From Pseudomonadota bacterium (lineage in GTDB: Bacteria > Pseudomonadota > Alphaproteobacteria > Rhizobiales > Xanthobacteraceae), in assembly GCA_023432845.1 (NCBI GenBank), contig JAEZEY010000204.1:1-23434 (forward strand): a stretch of DNA of 23,434 bases. The letters run 5' to 3'. The notes beneath the pieces were generated by a model. The model was not told where the DNA came from, ran no database searches, and saw only the letters and a program-made list of their open reading frames with translations. Of this stretch, positions 21,494 through 23,434 are shown piece by piece (position 1 is the first letter of the stretch; each line of letters begins with the position of its first letter). A program made the position numbers and the translations under genes.

Positions 21494-22684
21494 ATGGATT
21501 CGCTCAGATCGGTCTTCGCCAGCCTCGCCCATTGGCTCGCCTGGCTTCCGGATCAGGTGGTGGCGATCGTCATCGTCGCGCTGGCCGTCGCCATCGCCTA
21601 TTCGCTGCACCGGACGGCGCGGCGGCTACTGCGCAAGGCGCTCGCGCCGCGCTTCCCCTACGCCGTCACCGTCATTCAGCAGATGCGCGGCGTCACGCGC
21701 CTCGGGATGGTCATTCTGGCGCTGTCGATCGCGGTCCCGGTCGCGCCGTTCGATTCGCACACGGCGGAATGGATCGGCAGGCTCATGCTGATCGCGGTCA
21801 TCGCGATGATCGGCTGGGCGGCGATAACGGCGCTGAAGATCGCGGCCGACCTTTATCTCCTGCAATTCCGCATCGATACCGAAGACAATCTGCTGGCGCG
21901 CAAACACTACACGCAGGTGCGGGTGCTGCTGCGCACGCTCGACGTCCTGATCATCATCCTCACGATCAGCGCCGCGCTGATGACCTTCGAGCCCGTTCGC
22001 CAATACGGCGTCAGCCTGTTCGCCTCAGCGGGCGTCGCCGGCCTAGTCGCCGGTCTCGCCGCGCGCCCGGTGCTATCGAACCTGTTCGCCGGCGTGCAAC
22101 TCGCCATGACGCAGCCGATCCGTCTCGACGACGCCGTCATCGTCGAGGGCGAATGGGGCACCGTCGAGGAGATCACCTCGACTTATGTAGTCGTGAAAGT
22201 CTGGGACTGGCGGCGGCTGATCGTGCCGCTGACGTATTTCATCGAGAATCCTTTTCAGAACTGGACTCGTGAAAATTCGGCACTGATCGGCGCCGCCATG
22301 CTCTATGTCGATTATCGCGCACCGGTCGGCGCCATCCGCGACAAGCTCAGGGAGATCGCCGAGGCGTCAGCGAACTGGGATGGCCAGGTTGTCAATCTCC
22401 AGGTCACCGACTGCAGGGAAGAGACGATGGAATTGCGCTGCCTGATCAGCGCGCCGTCGGCGGGCAAGGCCTTCGCCCTGCGCTGCGAGGTGCGCGAGCA
22501 ACTGATCGACTTCCTGCAGCGCGAACACCCCGAGGCCCTGCCGCGATGGCGGGCCGATCTCGTGCTGGAGGCCAACAGCGCCTTCCTCACCGCGCGTGGG
22601 GACAATGGCGCGCAACACCGCAGCAGCAACGGCGGCAAACGACGCAAAGCCGCCGCCGCTCGGAAATCGGCGGAAACGCACTGA
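21494..22684 (+). CDS. Mechanosensitive ion channel, MscS family
   Basis: The 396-residue inner-membrane protein has about four transmembrane helices before the pore (about 22-42, 66-82, 91-113, 135-162). The pore-lining helix and beta domain follow: GVSLFASAGVAGLVAGLAARPVLSNLFAGVQLAMTQPIRLDDAVIVEG and then WGTVEEITSTYVVVKVWDWRRLIVPLTYF, with PLTYF in place of the more usual IPN. The C-terminal tail (from about 372) is disordered and basic (GGKRRKAAAARK), which is not part of the core family. It should open on hypo-osmotic shock to release solutes; this long subfamily is less studied than E. coli MscS. It has its own terminator 126 bases downstream. Confidence 0.92.
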   Translation: MDSLRSVFASLAHWLAWLPDQVVAIVIVALAVAIAYSLHRTARRLLRKALAPRFPYAVTVIQQMRGVTRLGMVILALSIAVPVAPFDSHTAEWIGRLMLIAVIAMIGWAAITALKIAADLYLLQFRIDTEDNLLARKHYTQVRVLLRTLDVLIIILTISAALMTFEPVRQYGVSLFASAGVAGLVAGLAARPVLSNLFAGVQLAMTQPIRLDDAVIVEGEWGTVEEITSTYVVVKVWDWRRLIVPLTYFIENPFQNWTRENSALIGAAMLYVDYRAPVGAIRDKLREIAEASANWDGQVVNLQVTDCREETMELRCLISAPSAGKAFALRCEVREQLIDFLQREHPEALPRWRADLVLEANSAFLTARGDNGAQHRSSNGGKRRKAAAARKSAETH

Positions 22685-22810
22685 CCGGTGTCTCGACCCG
22701 CGCGCCATTGCCTTGGCCCGGATTCCGGGGGTATGGTGCCCGCGAATTCAGCAGGGCCGCCGTTCTTTGGGCACTCCTGCTAGATACGAGATGACAGTGC
22801 CGGGAAAATG

Positions 22811-22844
22811 AGAAGGCGGGCTCTTAAAGAGTCCGCCTTCTTTT
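22811..22844 (+). terminator. Rho-independent terminator after the MscS gene
   Basis: AGAAGGCGGG (22811-22820) pairs with TCCGCCTTCT (22832-22841), with one G-U pair, and continues into CTC/GAG, giving a 13-bp stem with loop TTAAA (22824-22828). A T-rich tail follows (22841-22847). Confidence 0.92.
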
Positions 22845-23228
22845 CTTGGCCATCATAGCGTCTGCGCCGAGGTGATTCCTTGGCAGGGCCTTAAGGACTA
22901 CCCCCGTCGCGCGATTCACAGCGGTGGGTGCCCCTCTCCCGCTGGTCAGCCTGTCGCACCCATAGGCTAAGGGCCTGACCTCAAAATGAGAATCATCGAC
23001 TCCCGCGCCGGTTTTCTGATGTTTATCCCGCGGTTATCCCCGCCCCGACCGGCCCGGAAAAGAAGCTGTGGGTTGTCACCAAGGCCCCATTTTTCGTCAT
23101 TTTTGCTTCACGAGCCTAGGCATAAAAACCCGCCACCGAGGCCGAAAAAAACCGGCTTCCCGCTCGTGGCTGGAGGGTCATACTGGCCCCTGTTTCGCCG
23201 TGCGTTTTCCCCGTCATTCACGCAACTG
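22845..23228. other. Intergenic stretch without a recognisable gene
   Basis: I see no convincing protein gene. The one ORF (22986-23249, 87 aa) is Pro/Arg-rich, has no ribosome binding site and no recognisable domain. The stretch holds GANTC sites at 22874, 22913, 22990 and 22998, and a possible folded element at about 22884-22977 (TGGGTGC at 22925-22931 pairs with GCACCCA at 22956-22962, inside a weaker closing stem). A short hairpin lies at 23138-23159 (GAGGCCG/CGGCTTC). Base composition is less GC-rich than in the genes, with A- and T-runs, as expected of a long regulatory region ahead of the promoter at 23273. Confidence 0.6.
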
Positions 23229-23275
23229 ACACAAGACTTAGGGATTTAGTTACCTCGACCCACTATCTGTTGTTG
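23229..23275. promoter_or_regulatory. Pair of NrdR-like boxes
   Basis: Box A is acaCAAGACTTAGgga (23229-23244) and box B is ccaCTATCTGTTGttg (23260-23275). Each matches 11 of 16 positions of the NrdR consensus acaCwAtATaTwGtgt and keeps the outer C...G and the W positions. Their starts are 31 bp apart, the three-turn spacing typical of NrdR pairs. Box B overlaps the -35 element of the promoter that follows. Confidence 0.6.
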
Positions 23276-23300
23276 ACGGCGACGACGAGTCCCATATAGC
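23273..23300 (+). promoter_or_regulatory. Sigma70-type promoter with GANTC in the spacer
   Basis: TTGACG (23273-23278) and TATAGC (23295-23300) are 16 bases apart. The spacer contains GAGTC (23287-23291), a CcrM methylation site in the position typical of GcrA-activated promoters. Transcription would start near 23307 and run rightwards out of the window through a leader of at least 125 bases with no start codon that I can assign to a gene. Confidence 0.6.
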
Positions 23301-23434
23301 TTTGTCGCAGTACGGTGTGGGTGATGCGTACCAAAGAGTTCCCGCCGGCGCTTCCAAACCCGACGTGAGGTCGCGTTTTGAGCCCAGACAGCCCGCACAG
23401 GCGTTGTCAGGGAACGGGTGAAGTGTGCGTTGCC

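Noticed and set aside
23023..23042. Two DnaA-box-like sequences (TTATCCCGC, TTATCCCCG)
   Set aside because: They differ from TTATNCACA at two to three positions each, including conserved ones; not enough for a DnaA or origin claim.
22986..23249. 87-aa plus-strand ORF in the right intergenic region
   Set aside because: It is Pro/Arg/Ser-rich with no Shine-Dalgarno or domain, and it overlaps the NrdR-like box; probably chance.

Overview
The window is 23.4 kb of GC-rich chromosomal DNA, almost certainly from an alphaproteobacterium of the order Hyphomicrobiales (Bradyrhizobium/Pseudolabrys/Rhodoplanes-like). The evidence is an NDUFA12 complex I accessory subunit, a DUF2155 secreted protein next to aat, the aroQ-accB-accC run, an intracellular PHA depolymerase with a VCQPC nucleophile motif, a REC-HRXXN histidine kinase, and GGAAC-N17/18-GTT (EcfG-type) promoter sequences. 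I saw no IS element, phage gene, CRISPR array, tRNA or rRNA.

Layout. 1-1188: 3' part of a chemoreceptor carrying a PilZ domain and a C-terminal sensory-type domain. 1304-4468: small membrane and exported proteins of unknown function, including a likely general-stress operon (314-aa membrane protein plus a 24-aa hydrophobic peptide at 2825-2899), a YitT-family membrane protein, an exported protein whose reading frame is broken inside the signal peptide, and an RDD-like protein. 4477-7870: PHA depolymerase, divergent glutathione S-transferase, and a class C beta-lactamase with a folded leader and an internal 24-bp duplication. 7877-11504: class I aminotransferase (minus strand) diverging from an M48 metalloprotease and a DsbA/ScsC-like thiol oxidoreductase. 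11643-12779: YbdK-type carboxylate-amine ligase. 12929-15350: aroQ, accB, accC. 15559-19013: a four-gene phosphosignalling cassette (CHASE3 histidine kinase, Rcp1-like response regulator, REC-HisKA_2 kinase, and a convergent orphan response regulator). 19156-21371: aat, DUF2155 and NDUFA12. 21494-22684: MscS-family channel. 22845-23434: no convincing gene, but a composite promoter at its end.

How it fits together. Three genes or operons (membrane protein at 1856, ligase at 11643, histidine kinase at 15559) are preceded by EcfG-type promoter sequences. The kinase cassette contains a REC-HRXXN kinase of the type that feeds the alphaproteobacterial general stress response, so a stress theme is plausible but unproven. 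At the right edge, two NrdR-like boxes exactly 31 bp apart abut a sigma70-like promoter whose spacer holds a GANTC site. This predicts a ribonucleotide reductase gene, under NrdR and possibly GcrA/CcrM cell-cycle control, just outside the window. The strongest leads are this promoter, the beta-lactamase leader that can mask its own ribosome binding site, the EcfG-linked signalling cassette, and the frame break at 3766-3773.
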